Notes: generated from the sequence alone by a model not told the origin. 64,000 nucleotides of DNA from Clostridium thailandense (GCF_019207025.1 NZ_JAEEGC010000007.1:1-64000); one strand, 5' to 3'. Shown: positions 1 through 8,113, counted from the stretch's first letter. Made by a program: numbers and translations.

Positions 1-36
1 GCTGGGGATAGTTTTTAATCAAGCTTGTGGATAAAA

Positions 37-2046
37 TTAAAGATCGTTGATATTAATATTGTATTTTTTGCACTTTAAAGCCACAGTTCTATGAGTTATG
101 CCTAGTACCTTACCGGCTTTATTGTAACTTTTGTATTTTTTCATGGCTAAAGTTATAAGTTCTTTTTCATAATGTTCTAGAGGTTGTAAATCTCCATTTG
201 TTAAATTTATTAGGCTATCGCTTTCCGAATTGATATCTATAATATAGAAAGGTAAGTCTTTCTTTGTTATTATATTGCCATCGCACATGTTAATTGCTCT
301 CTCTATAATGTTTTCAAGCTCTCTTATGTTACCTGGCCAATGATATTCCTGAAGATACATGAGAGACTTTTGATCTATACCTGTTACGTTTTTATTTAAT
401 TTATCATTTATCTTGTGAATGAAGTGTTCAACTAGAAGATTTATATCTTCCTTTCTGTTTCGCAGGGGAGGAAGTATAATTGCTATAACATTTAGTCTAT
501 AATATAAGTCTTCTCTAAATTTATTTTGTTTTATCATTTCTTCTAAGTTTCTATTAGTAGCAGCAATTATTCTTACATCTACGCTTTGGGTAACAAGGCC
601 ACCTACACTTTCAAATTCTCGCTCTTGAAGAACCCTCAGAAGTTTAACTTGCATAGAAAGAGGCATATCCCCTATTTCATCTAAAAATATAGTTCCACCA
701 TTAGCTATATTGAATTTTCCAGGCTTGCTTTTTATTGCTCCTGTAAAAGCTCCTTTCTCATATCCGAATAATTCACTTTCAAGTAAATTTTCTGGTATAG
801 CAGCACAATTAACTCTAACAAAAGGATTATCCTTTCTATCACTATTGTTATGAATAGATTTTGCTATAACTTCTTTTCCAGTTCCGCTTTCTCCACGTAT
901 CAGTACTGTAGAAGTTGATTGTGAAGCCTTTTGAGCTATCATAAGGCAGTCTTTAAGAGAACCGTTGCAGCCGATTATAGAATTGAATGAACTGCCAAGC
1001 TCTGAATGTCTTTTTAATTCTTCTTTATAGTAGTTTAATTCTTCTTCTGATTCCTCTAGCTTGTTAACAAGGTCTTTTAATTCATCAACTGCTTTAGATA
1101 TAGACATAACTCCTTTAAAGTTTCCGTCAATAAAAATAGGCTCGATGGTAGAAATTACATTTATACCATCTGCTTTGTGTATCGAATTTTCAATAGGTTT
1201 TTTTGTGTTAAAAACACTGTCTAGTAAATTTGAAAATGAGACTTGGATAATATTTTTGCCTACTATATCTGAACTATTTATTCCAAAATACTTTTCATAA
1301 GCAGGATTTACATAACTTATTATCTTTCTATCATCTACAAAGCAGATTAGATCATGAGATGCTTCTAATATCTTTTGAAACTTTTCGTTTAGTTCTTTAA
1401 CACCTACTAATTCAGAAATATCCTGAAACACACCAAGAGCTCCTATAACTTTATCATTAGAGAATATAGGTGATCTATTTGTAATAACAAGGCGATTGTT
1501 TATATATTGAGTTTCGCCCACTTCACGTTTTTTAGATAAAATAGTATTGGGGAGATCTGTAGTCGGAATTATATCTTTTATATTTCTTCCAATAACGTTA
1601 CTTGAGTTTTTGCCAGCAATGTCTAAAGCATAATCATTTATCGTCACAATATAACCATTTGCATCTATAACTAATATACCTACAGGTATATTTTCAACAA
1701 TTTGTTCGTAAGCAATAATGTTTTCTTCAATTATGTCATCTATTTTAGATAGTACAGAGTTATTAGTAGCCATATCCTTAGTTATAAAATTACATAAATC
1801 AACTACTGCCTTTTGTCCATTAAGTGAATCTTCTTTGCAGGAAACTTCTATTATTTCATCTTCCCTCACTTTTAAGGAGAGCAAGGCTAACATACTTATA
1901 GCTAAAGGTTCCTTAGATGAGAGATTTCTTATGTAGAGATTTATATCATATTTATTTTTTAATTCTGCTGCTTTGTGAACTATCATTGCAGCTACTCTAG
2001 TGTGTATACCATTACGAATAGGAACTGTTATGCTATTTTTATACAT
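37..2046 (-). CDS. Sigma-54-dependent activator with N-terminal HPr domain
   Basis: This is a bacterial enhancer-binding protein of about 669 residues, likely controlling the divergent ptsI gene. Residues 1-88 resemble HPr, with the phospho-acceptor His at position 15 (GIHTRVA) and a Ser46-like site (ISMLALLSL). Two PAS-like domains follow at about 115-315, then a charged coiled coil. The AAA+ domain has Walker A GESGTGKE near 384, the sigma-54 contact motif GAFTGA near 430 and Walker B FLDEIGD near 455. A Fis-type helix-turn-helix ends the protein. I chose the ATG at 2046 because GGAGGT sits just upstream on the minus strand; an upstream in-frame ATG at 2076 lacks a site. Three TTGATA-N5-TATCAA palindromes lie in the divergent region. 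Regulation by Enzyme I phosphorylation of the HPr domain is inference. Confidence 0.93.
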   Translation of the reverse strand: MYKNSITVPIRNGIHTRVAAMIVHKAAELKNKYDINLYIRNLSSKEPLAISMLALLSLKVREDEIIEVSCKEDSLNGQKAVVDLCNFITKDMATNNSVLSKIDDIIEENIIAYEQIVENIPVGILVIDANGYIVTINDYALDIAGKNSSNVIGRNIKDIIPTTDLPNTILSKKREVGETQYINNRLVITNRSPIFSNDKVIGALGVFQDISELVGVKELNEKFQKILEASHDLICFVDDRKIISYVNPAYEKYFGINSSDIVGKNIIQVSFSNLLDSVFNTKKPIENSIHKADGINVISTIEPIFIDGNFKGVMSISKAVDELKDLVNKLEESEEELNYYKEELKRHSELGSSFNSIIGCNGSLKDCLMIAQKASQSTSTVLIRGESGTGKEVIAKSIHNNSDRKDNPFVRVNCAAIPENLLESELFGYEKGAFTGAIKSKPGKFNIANGGTIFLDEIGDMPLSMQVKLLRVLQEREFESVGGLVTQSVDVRIIAATNRNLEEMIKQNKFREDLYYRLNVIAIILPPLRNRKEDINLLVEHFIHKINDKLNKNVTGIDQKSLMYLQEYHWPGNIRELENIIERAINMCDGNIITKKDLPFYIIDINSESDSLINLTNGDLQPLEHYEKELITLAMKKYKSYNKAGKVLGITHRTVALKCKKYNININDL

Positions 2047-2059
2047 AATTGACCTCCAA

Positions 2060-2076
2060 TTGATAAAAAATATCAT
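2060..2076. promoter_or_regulatory. Palindromic operator copy 1 (TTGATA-N5-TATCAT)
   Basis: A 17-bp inverted repeat lies directly upstream of the activator's ribosome binding site. It is the first of three copies in this intergenic region and differs from copy 2 at the outer base. Its position suggests autoregulation of the activator. Binding by that activator is inferred from proximity. Confidence 0.6.
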
Positions 2077-2090
2077 ACATATGAGAAAAA

Positions 2091-2107
2091 TTGATAAAAA
2101 TTATCAA
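2091..2107. promoter_or_regulatory. Palindromic operator copy 2 (TTGATAA-N3-TTATCAA)
   Basis: This is a perfect 17-bp inverted repeat whose centre is 31 bp, about three helical turns, from copy 1. It overlaps a plausible minus-strand -10 region (TATAAT near 2110) for the activator gene, so it could serve both as an enhancer for ptsI and as an autorepression site. Confidence 0.65.
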
Positions 2108-2193
2108 TTATATATTAACTTATGTAAGTCAATAAGTCTAGAAATTTTTATAAGGAGAATTTAACATTTTTTTTACTTGTGTATATGTTTGAG

Positions 2194-2210
2194 TTGATAT
2201 TTTTTATCAA
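2194..2210. promoter_or_regulatory. Palindromic operator copy 3 (TTGAT-N7-ATCAA)
   Basis: This third copy of the palindrome is centred about 150 bp upstream of the -24/-12 promoter of ptsI. That is a usual distance for an upstream activating sequence bound by a sigma-54 activator. Confidence 0.65.
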
Positions 2211-2347
2211 GAGAGTTTATGCTTTATCTTTACAAATTATAAGGTAAATTCCATAATGTGATATAAATTTAGTGTATTTTAAAAAAACATAGGAATATAG
2301 CGTGAAAAATAGACAAATAATATTTTTATATTTATAGTTTCGAAATA

Positions 2348-2364
2348 TTGGCACGAAAATTGCT
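2348..2364 (+). promoter_or_regulatory. Sigma-54 (-24/-12) promoter of ptsI
   Basis: The sequence reads TTGGCAC-N5-TTGCT, with GG and GC dinucleotides separated by exactly 10 bases. This matches the RpoN consensus almost perfectly. The expected start site is near 2375, about 78 bases upstream of the ptsI start codon. The divergent sigma-54 activator supports the call. Confidence 0.9.
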
Positions 2365-2452
2365 CTAATAATATTGTCATTAATTTGAAAAAGGCTTAAA
2401 GTTAAAAACTTAATTATAAATTGATATTGTTTTATCTTAAGGAGGAAAAGAA

Positions 2453-4069
2453 ATGAAACTAGGAATTGCAGCTTCAAAAGGCTATGCTATAGGTACAGTA
2501 GTAATTAAAGAAGAGAATGAACTAAAGATAGAAGAAAGAGCAGTGAAAGATGTAGAGTCGGAGAAAGAAAGATTTAAGAAAGCTCTACAAAATTCAAAAG
2601 AACAATTAGTAAAAATAAAAGAAAAAGCAGAAAAAGAAATGGGTGCAGATAAGGCAGCGGTTTTTGAAAGTCATGCAATGCTATTAGAAGATCCTGAATT
2701 TGCAGGAGCAGTTGAAATGGGTATAGAGAATAGTAAAATAAATGCAGAGAAGGCGCTTCAGGATGTTGTAGATATGTATGCTGGAATATTTGCTTCCATG
2801 GAAGACGAATATATGAGAGAAAGAGGCGCAGATGTAAAAGACGTTGGGAAAAGAGTATTAGCTAACTTATTAGGAAAAATATCAGTGGATTCAGATATTA
2901 TGGCAGATAACACAGTAGTTGTCGCACATGATTTGACACCATCAGATACTGCACAGCTTGATAAGAGTAAAGTTATAGCTTTTTTAACTAATATAGGAGG
3001 AAGAACTTCTCATAGTGCAATAATGGCAAGAACTTTAGAAATACCAGCTGTTGTTGGACTACAGGATATAACTTCATCAGTAAAAAATGGAGATACAATT
3101 ATTGTAGACGGAATCGAAGGTTCTGTTGTAATTAATCCTGATGAAGAGACAATAAAAGCATATGAAGCAAAAAAAGAAGGTTTTGAAAGAGAAAGAGAAG
3201 AACTTAAGAAACTAATAAGTGTAAAAACAGTTACTAAAGCTGGAAAGCGTATTGAAGTTGCAGGAAATATAGGAAAACCAGAAGACGTTCACTCGGTTTT
3301 AGCAAATGGTGGAGATGGAATAGGATTATTTAGAACAGAATTCCTATACATGGATAGAAATGATGCTCCTACAGAAGAAGAACAATATGAAGCATATAAA
3401 TATGTTCTTGAAAAGATGGAAGGAAGACCAGTTGTTATAAGAACATTAGATATTGGTGGAGATAAGACTCTTCCATACTTGCCATTACCAGAAGAAATGA
3501 ATCCATTCTTAGGTTATAGAGCAATAAGATTATGTTTAGATAGAAAAGAATTATTTAAAATTCAATTAAGAGCCTTACTTAGGGCTTCAGTATATGGAAA
3601 CTTAAGAGTGATGTTTCCAATGATCTCAGGATTAGAAGAATTCTTACAAGCTAAAGAAGTTGTTGAAGAATGTAAAGCTGAATTAAAAGCCGAAGGAAAA
3701 GATGTTTCTGAAAATATTCAGTGGGGTATCATGGTTGAGATACCAGCAGCAGCAGTTTGTGCTGATGAACTTGCGAAATATGTTGATTTCTTCTCAATAG
3801 GAACTAATGATTTAATACAATATACATTAGCAGCAGATAGAATGAGCGAAAAAGTATCGTATCTTTATAATCCAATGCATCCAGCTGTATTAAGACTTAT
3901 AAAGATGACTATAGAAGGCGCACATAAAGAAGGAAAATGGTGTGGTATGTGTGGTGAGATGGCAGGAGATGAGAAGGCTATTGCTACTTTAGTAGAGTAT
4001 GGATTAGACGAATTCTCAATGAGTGCATCATCTATACTAAAAGCAAAACAGTTGATAATGCAAAATTAA
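2453..4069 (+). CDS. ptsI: PTS Enzyme I (phosphoenolpyruvate-protein phosphotransferase)
   Basis: Enzyme I autophosphorylates from phosphoenolpyruvate and passes the phosphate to HPr, feeding all PTS sugar transporters from the cytoplasm. The 538-residue protein has the N-terminal HPr-binding and swivelling domains with the phospho-histidine loop GGRTSHSAIMART (His near 187), then the PEP-binding TIM barrel with GIGLFRTEFLYM, RTLDIGGDK, GTNDLIQY and the active-site CGMCGEMAGD. AAGGAGG precedes the ATG. No ptsH gene is adjacent. Expression appears to depend on the sigma-54 promoter at 2348-2364, which is unusual because ptsI is normally treated as a constitutive or sigma-A-driven gene. A strong terminator follows, so ptsI is monocistronic here. 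Confidence 0.97.
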   Translation: MKLGIAASKGYAIGTVVIKEENELKIEERAVKDVESEKERFKKALQNSKEQLVKIKEKAEKEMGADKAAVFESHAMLLEDPEFAGAVEMGIENSKINAEKALQDVVDMYAGIFASMEDEYMRERGADVKDVGKRVLANLLGKISVDSDIMADNTVVVAHDLTPSDTAQLDKSKVIAFLTNIGGRTSHSAIMARTLEIPAVVGLQDITSSVKNGDTIIVDGIEGSVVINPDEETIKAYEAKKEGFEREREELKKLISVKTVTKAGKRIEVAGNIGKPEDVHSVLANGGDGIGLFRTEFLYMDRNDAPTEEEQYEAYKYVLEKMEGRPVVIRTLDIGGDKTLPYLPLPEEMNPFLGYRAIRLCLDRKELFKIQLRALLRASVYGNLRVMFPMISGLEEFLQAKEVVEECKAELKAEGKDVSENIQWGIMVEIPAAAVCADELAKYVDFFSIGTNDLIQYTLAADRMSEKVSYLYNPMHPAVLRLIKMTIEGAHKEGKWCGMCGEMAGDEKAIATLVEYGLDEFSMSASSILKAKQLIMQN

Positions 4070-4095
4070 TTATATAAGTTTACTCAACTTAACAA

Positions 4096-4138
4096 AAATA
4101 AAGCCTAAACTGGATAAAAATCTAGTTTAGGCTTTATT
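4096..4138 (+). terminator. Rho-independent terminator of ptsI
   Basis: An inverted repeat AAAGCCTAAACT / AGTTTAGGCTTT with a short AT-rich loop lies just after the ptsI stop codon and runs into a T-rich tail. Confidence 0.85.
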
Positions 4139-4233
4139 TATTAATAAAATATCAACTTTAAACACTTATTTTAGTATATAATATAAGGTATAAAAATATA
4201 TTATTATTTGAATTACCAAAGGAGGAGTTTATT

Positions 4234-5013
4234 ATGAGGAACTTAAAAATAAAAACAAGAATATATGCACTATGCTCTATATCAATAGCACTAGTATTAG
4301 GACTTACTGCTTGCTCACAAGGTTCAAATAAGCCTGCAGCGACCTCAAATAATGAATCTAATGTACAACAAAATAGTAGTGAAAAAGCTAATACTTATGA
4401 AAATAGTTCCAAAGAAACGAAAGAAATAAACAATGCTAAAAATACAGTTAAAAAAGATAATTCTAATGCACCTAAATTTATCAAGACTCAACTTTCTAAA
4501 GGAACAAAACCAAGTTTTAGCACACCTTGGATAACCAGCGTTGACGGAACAAATAATGCATGCATAGATGGAAGAGGATCAGAAGCTTCAGAAGAGGGTA
4601 TAGGAAAAATACTCGTAAAGGATAAAGGTGGAAACATATTTAGTTTTGAAATTTCAAATAATAAGAAGCTTACACCAAGATATATAGAATGGATAAATGA
4701 TGAAAATTTATTATTTATAACAAGCAATGCCCATGGAACTGTTTCTAATGGAGGAAATTTATATTTGCTTAATGTTAATACAGGAGAAACTTCTGTAGTT
4801 CTTGAAACACCAGATAAAAAGCAGCAAATAGTATCAGCAAAAAAATCGGGAAACAATATAAATTTAAAAGTAGATGTTTATGAAGACGATCAATATAATA
4901 AGTCACATGTAGAAAATTGGACTATTTATTCTTTTGATATAAATTTAAGCAAAAAAATGGAGGTGAAAAATTCTGAAGGAAAACTTATATGTACAATAAA
5001 TGGCGAAAACTAG
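4234..5013 (+). CDS. Predicted lipoprotein of unknown function
   Basis: I do not recognise a specific family. The 259-residue product starts with a basic N-terminus and hydrophobic segment ending in the lipobox LTAC (Cys at about residue 27), so it should be a membrane-anchored surface lipoprotein. A low-complexity Ser/Asn/Lys-rich linker of about 60 residues follows. The rest is a mostly beta-like domain with repeated phrases such as WINDENLLFITS and LYLLNVNTGET, reminiscent of a few blades of a beta-propeller, though too short for a full one. GGAGGAG precedes the ATG. The next gene begins 29 bases downstream, so the two probably form an operon. Confidence 0.75.
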   Translation: MRNLKIKTRIYALCSISIALVLGLTACSQGSNKPAATSNNESNVQQNSSEKANTYENSSKETKEINNAKNTVKKDNSNAPKFIKTQLSKGTKPSFSTPWITSVDGTNNACIDGRGSEASEEGIGKILVKDKGGNIFSFEISNNKKLTPRYIEWINDENLLFITSNAHGTVSNGGNLYLLNVNTGETSVVLETPDKKQQIVSAKKSGNNINLKVDVYEDDQYNKSHVENWTIYSFDINLSKKMEVKNSEGKLICTINGEN

Positions 5014-5042
5014 TAGTCATTTAAACCTGAGGAGAGTAGCAC

Positions 5043-6347
5043 ATGGATAAATCCAAGAAAATATATATTAAGGCAATTGATAAATATAATAATGGTTATA
5101 TAGATAAAGCGATAGAACTATGTGAGGAAAGTATATCTCTTGATATAAAAAACAGCGCAGCTATCAATCTTAAGGGACTGTTATTCTATTTTAAAGGAGA
5201 ATTAGATAGCTCACAAAAAATATGGAAAATGAACTATCAAATTAATAAAGATAGCGTTTCACAAAGATATTTAATTGATAGTAAAGGCGATTCTGAAAGG
5301 CAGAATCTCTATAATACAGCTGTAAGCTTTATTAATGAATTAAAAATCAGCGAAGCATTAGATGCCTTGAAGAAATGTGAGGAAAGTGATTATAATTGCA
5401 TAAACGTAAACAATTGTATTTCTTGGTGCTACTTAAGTAAAGGAGATTATGATAAGGCTTTTGAATATATAGAGAAAGTATTTAAATTAGATAAAAATAA
5501 TGTTGCAGCAAAAGAGAATATTAAGCTTCTTAAAAAATATGGATGTAATATTTCGGTTTGGAACATGAAAAAAGTCTTAATTGTATCGTTTTGCTTATTG
5601 TTTTTAATTATGATGAGTGTTTCTATTAGATATATTGAGTTTAATAAATTGATTTCAACAAACAAACAAATTTCAAATAAATATATATCTTCTTTTGAAA
5701 AATATGTAAAAAACATGTTCAAGCAACCAACGCCAAACATTGTAAAAGATGAAAATAATAAATCACAAAACAGTAAAGTACAAGGTAATAAACAACAAAC
5801 TAGTATAGAGAGTAAAGGTAAGACAGAAACTGAAGTATTTCCCTCCGATAAGATAAAAAGTGATATCCAAAATAAGAGCTTTGATGATTTGTATGAGGAA
5901 TATATGAAATGGAGGGACAAAAACATATCAGAAGATAACAAATTAATTATATTGCAAGCAGGTGAATTATTAAAAGGAGAAAGTGTAGAATACTTTTACA
6001 ATAAGGGATGTGCTTCGCTAAATAATAAAAATTATTCAGATGCTAAGGTGAGCTTAACAAAAGCCTACACATTAGATGTTCATAGCGATTTATATACTCA
6101 TGTAGTTTATATGCTTGCAACTAGTTGCGAGTTGTCCGGGGATATTCAGAATGCAATACAGTATTATATACAATATGACAATAGTTTCGATGGTGGTATT
6201 TATCAAGATACAGTTCTATATAAATTGGTTATTTTAAATAAGGACTCCAATAAGGAAATGGCTAAAAAATATGCTCAAAAACTGATGAGCAAGTATCCGA
6301 ACTCTATGTACAATAATTCTATAGTAAATGAAGTAGCAAACTCCTAA
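5043..6347 (+). CDS. TPR-repeat membrane protein
   Basis: This 434-residue protein has tetratricopeptide-like repeats at the N-terminus (about residues 3-165), a single hydrophobic membrane segment near 180-196, a polar Lys/Asn/Gln-rich linker, and a second TPR-like block at the C-terminus (about 315-430). The TPR calls rest on spaced Ala/Gly/Tyr patterns such as AIELCEESISLD and YNKGCASLNNKNYSDAKVSL. It is likely a scaffold with helical repeats on both sides of the membrane. GAGGAGAG lies before the ATG, and it is probably cotranscribed with the lipoprotein gene upstream. An AT-only 20-bp palindrome (6347-6366) overlaps the stop codon. No function can be assigned. Confidence 0.75.
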   Translation: MDKSKKIYIKAIDKYNNGYIDKAIELCEESISLDIKNSAAINLKGLLFYFKGELDSSQKIWKMNYQINKDSVSQRYLIDSKGDSERQNLYNTAVSFINELKISEALDALKKCEESDYNCINVNNCISWCYLSKGDYDKAFEYIEKVFKLDKNNVAAKENIKLLKKYGCNISVWNMKKVLIVSFCLLFLIMMSVSIRYIEFNKLISTNKQISNKYISSFEKYVKNMFKQPTPNIVKDENNKSQNSKVQGNKQQTSIESKGKTETEVFPSDKIKSDIQNKSFDDLYEEYMKWRDKNISEDNKLIILQAGELLKGESVEYFYNKGCASLNNKNYSDAKVSLTKAYTLDVHSDLYTHVVYMLATSCELSGDIQNAIQYYIQYDNSFDGGIYQDTVLYKLVILNKDSNKEMAKKYAQKLMSKYPNSMYNNSIVNEVANS

Positions 6348-6498
6348 ACAATAATATATTATTGTTAATTACATATATAATACATATTATTAATGTTCGT
6401 AGAAAAAAATAGTTATATAAATAAAAAGGATGTTTTTGATAATAATTATTAAAAACTATTGACTGTTATTTACAAATGATATAAAATTATATATAAAT

Positions 6499-6513
6499 TA
6501 CCCATGAGGGGTA
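6499..6513. promoter_or_regulatory. TACCC-N5-GGGTA-type palindrome upstream of trxA
   Basis: The sequence TACCCATGAGGGGTA lies between a plausible promoter (TTGACT-N17-TAAAAT, from about 6460) and the trxA ribosome binding site. Its G/C-rich arms stand out in this AT-rich region and resemble operators of the CsoR/CstR repressor family. The match is by eye and no such repressor gene is in the window. Confidence 0.4.
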
Positions 6514-6531
6514 TGTATGGAGGCGTAAAAA

Positions 6532-6849
6532 ATGGTAAGAGAAATTAAAGATGAAAATTTTCCTCAGACGATTGAAGAATCCTCAATGCCTGTAATTGTA
6601 GATTTTTGGGCTACTTGGTGCGGGCCATGTAAAATGTTAGCTCCAGTAATGGAAGAAATTGCAACAGAACTTGATGGTAAAGCTCAATTTTTTAAGTTGA
6701 ATGTAGATGAAAATCCAGTAGCATCAACTCAGTATAGAATTTCAAGTATACCAACTATAATGGTATTTAAGAATGGAAATGTATTGGAAACTTTAGTAGG
6801 ATTTAGACCTAAAGAAGCAATAAAAAGTCTAATAGAAAAACATATATAA
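6532..6849 (+). CDS. trxA: Thioredoxin
   Basis: This is a 105-residue thioredoxin, the normal length for the family. It has the active site ATWCGPCKM near residues 28-36, the cis-proline motif SIPTIMVF and the C-terminal LVGFRPKEA. It reduces protein disulfides in the cytoplasm. GGAGGC precedes the ATG, and a plausible promoter and a palindrome lie upstream. The reductase-like gene at 7120 is its natural partner, but a terminator and a 175-bp repeat element separate them, so the two may be transcribed independently. Confidence 0.96.
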   Translation: MVREIKDENFPQTIEESSMPVIVDFWATWCGPCKMLAPVMEEIATELDGKAQFFKLNVDENPVASTQYRISSIPTIMVFKNGNVLETLVGFRPKEAIKSLIEKHI

Positions 6850-6852
6850 TAA

Positions 6853-6876
6853 AAATATTGCGAAGCAATATTTTTT
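6853..6876 (+). terminator. Terminator of trxA
   Basis: A hairpin AAATATTGC-GAA-GCAATATTT is followed by a T run, four bases after the trxA stop codon. Confidence 0.75.
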
Positions 6877-7051
6877 AAGAGGACAGAGGATAGTGAAGGA
6901 GGATTTTTCTCTGCTACGCTACGAAAAATTTTTAATTTATATAATATGTCGATATTTTGCATTAGCAAAACAGGCCTAAAAATAAATTAGTTTTCTGACG
7001 TAAGAGAGAAAATTTACTTTAATTGTCCTTTATCCGCTGTCAATTGTCTTA
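6877..7051 (-). repeat. MITE-like intergenic repeat, copy 1
   Basis: This element is the reverse-complement counterpart of the one at 54231-54468. Both have related ends built on GAGGACAGAGGA and TCCTCTGTC-like terminal inverted repeats, and both share the internal blocks GTCAGAAAACTAA, GTTTTGCTAA and TTTTTCGTAG. This copy lacks about 55 bases found in copy 2. It has no coding capacity. It is probably a non-autonomous mobile or palindromic element. Confidence 0.7.
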
Positions 7052-7085
7052 TAAAAAATTACATCGTAATTTTTTTGTTTTATGA

Positions 7086-7099
7086 AGAGTATATACTCT
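7086..7099. promoter_or_regulatory. Perfect 14-bp palindrome AGAGTATATACTCT
   Basis: This palindrome sits seven bases before the ribosome binding site of the thioredoxin-reductase-like gene. It could be an operator, but AT-rich DNA yields such sites by chance. Confidence 0.3.
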
Positions 7100-7119
7100 A
7101 CAATTAAGGAGTGAAAAAA

Positions 7120-7974
7120 ATGCGATATGATATAGCTATTATAGGAACTGGTCCAGCAGGATTATCAGCAGCAATAAACTCTAAAATTAGAAATAAAAAT
7201 ATAATTTTATTTGGAAGTAAAGATTTTAGTAGTAAACTCATTAAGGCTCCTAAAGTTAATAATTATTTAGGATTCTATGATATAACTGGTTCTGAACTAA
7301 AAGCTCAATTTGAAAAACATATAAATGTTATGGATATAGGTATAACAAATGAAAGAATAAATAATATATATGCAATGGGCGATTATTTTGCATTAATGGT
7401 AAATGAGAAGATGTATGAAGCCAATGCTATAATCGTTGCTACTGGCATAGAGTATACTAAGCCATTGAAAGGTGAAGAAGAATTTTTAGGTAAAGGGGTA
7501 GGGTACTGCGCTACATGTGATGCTCCTCTTTATAAAGGGAAGGTAGTAACAATAATCGGATATAACAGAGATGCAGAAGAAGAGGCAAACTATGTGAGTG
7601 AGTTGGCAGAAAAACTATATTATATACCTATGTATAATGGGAGTTATAAATTAAGAGGGAATATAGAGACTGTCAATGATAGACCTCTAGAAATTCAAGG
7701 AGATGATAGGGTTAACAAGTTAATTTTGAAAAGCAGTGAAATTAATACTGATGGAATATTTGTATTAAAAGATAGTGTAGCTCCAAGTCAACTTGTTCCA
7801 GGCCTAGCAATGGAAGGCGATCACATAAAAGTAGATTTAGATATGAAGACTAACATTAAAGGTTGTTTTGCAGCGGGAGATTGTACAGGTAAGCCTTATC
7901 AATATATGAGAGCAGCAGGCCAAGGACAGGTGGCAGCACTAAGTGCTGTTGCATACTTAGATTCTATTGAGTAA
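7120..7974 (+). CDS. Thioredoxin reductase-like flavoprotein, probably ferredoxin-dependent (FFTR type)
   Basis: The 284-residue protein has the FAD-binding motif GTGPAGLSAA, the redox dithiol CATCDAP and the second FAD motif AAGDCTGKPYQYMRAAGQG, as in thioredoxin reductase. The segment that binds NADPH in normal TrxB should read roughly GGGDSA then HRRxxxR. Here it reads GYNRDAEEEA and YIPMYNGSYKLRG, so both signatures are lost. This matches ferredoxin-dependent flavin thioredoxin reductases known from clostridia and Gloeobacter, which take electrons from ferredoxin. I chose the ATG at 7120 because AAGGAG at 7106-7111 is correctly spaced; the upstream GTG at 7111 overlaps it. Thioredoxin (trxA) lies just upstream. 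The family is confident; the ferredoxin donor is inference. Confidence 0.88.
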   Translation: MRYDIAIIGTGPAGLSAAINSKIRNKNIILFGSKDFSSKLIKAPKVNNYLGFYDITGSELKAQFEKHINVMDIGITNERINNIYAMGDYFALMVNEKMYEANAIIVATGIEYTKPLKGEEEFLGKGVGYCATCDAPLYKGKVVTIIGYNRDAEEEANYVSELAEKLYYIPMYNGSYKLRGNIETVNDRPLEIQGDDRVNKLILKSSEINTDGIFVLKDSVAPSQLVPGLAMEGDHIKVDLDMKTNIKGCFAAGDCTGKPYQYMRAAGQGQVAALSAVAYLDSIE

Positions 7975-8014
7975 AGGATTATGAATTAAAAAAGCAATGG
8001 TGTTTTTAAAATTT

Positions 8015-8068
8015 AAAAGTGGCAGTAAATAACCTTCTATTTTTATAAAGATTATTTACTGCCACTTT
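8015..8068. terminator. Bidirectional terminator between convergent genes
   Basis: Arms AAAGTGGCAGTAAATAA and TTATTTACTGCCACTTT flank a 19-base loop, with A and T runs on the outer sides. It can terminate both the reductase gene and the opposing hydrolase gene. Confidence 0.85.
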
Positions 8069-8113
8069 CTATTTGATTATGTGCTTAGCTAGGTTAGCTA
8101 AAATATAATATGT

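Noticed and set aside
1061-1300. Plus-strand open frame of 79 codons inside the activator gene
   Set aside because: It is antisense to a strongly supported coding sequence, has no ribosome binding site and looks like a frame shadow. The same reasoning removed many antisense frames across the window.
2217-2477. Minus-strand frame of 86 codons between the activator and ptsI
   Set aside because: It covers the sigma-54 promoter and the ptsI start, has a Lys/Phe/Ile-rich composition typical of AT-rich noncoding DNA, and lacks a ribosome binding site.
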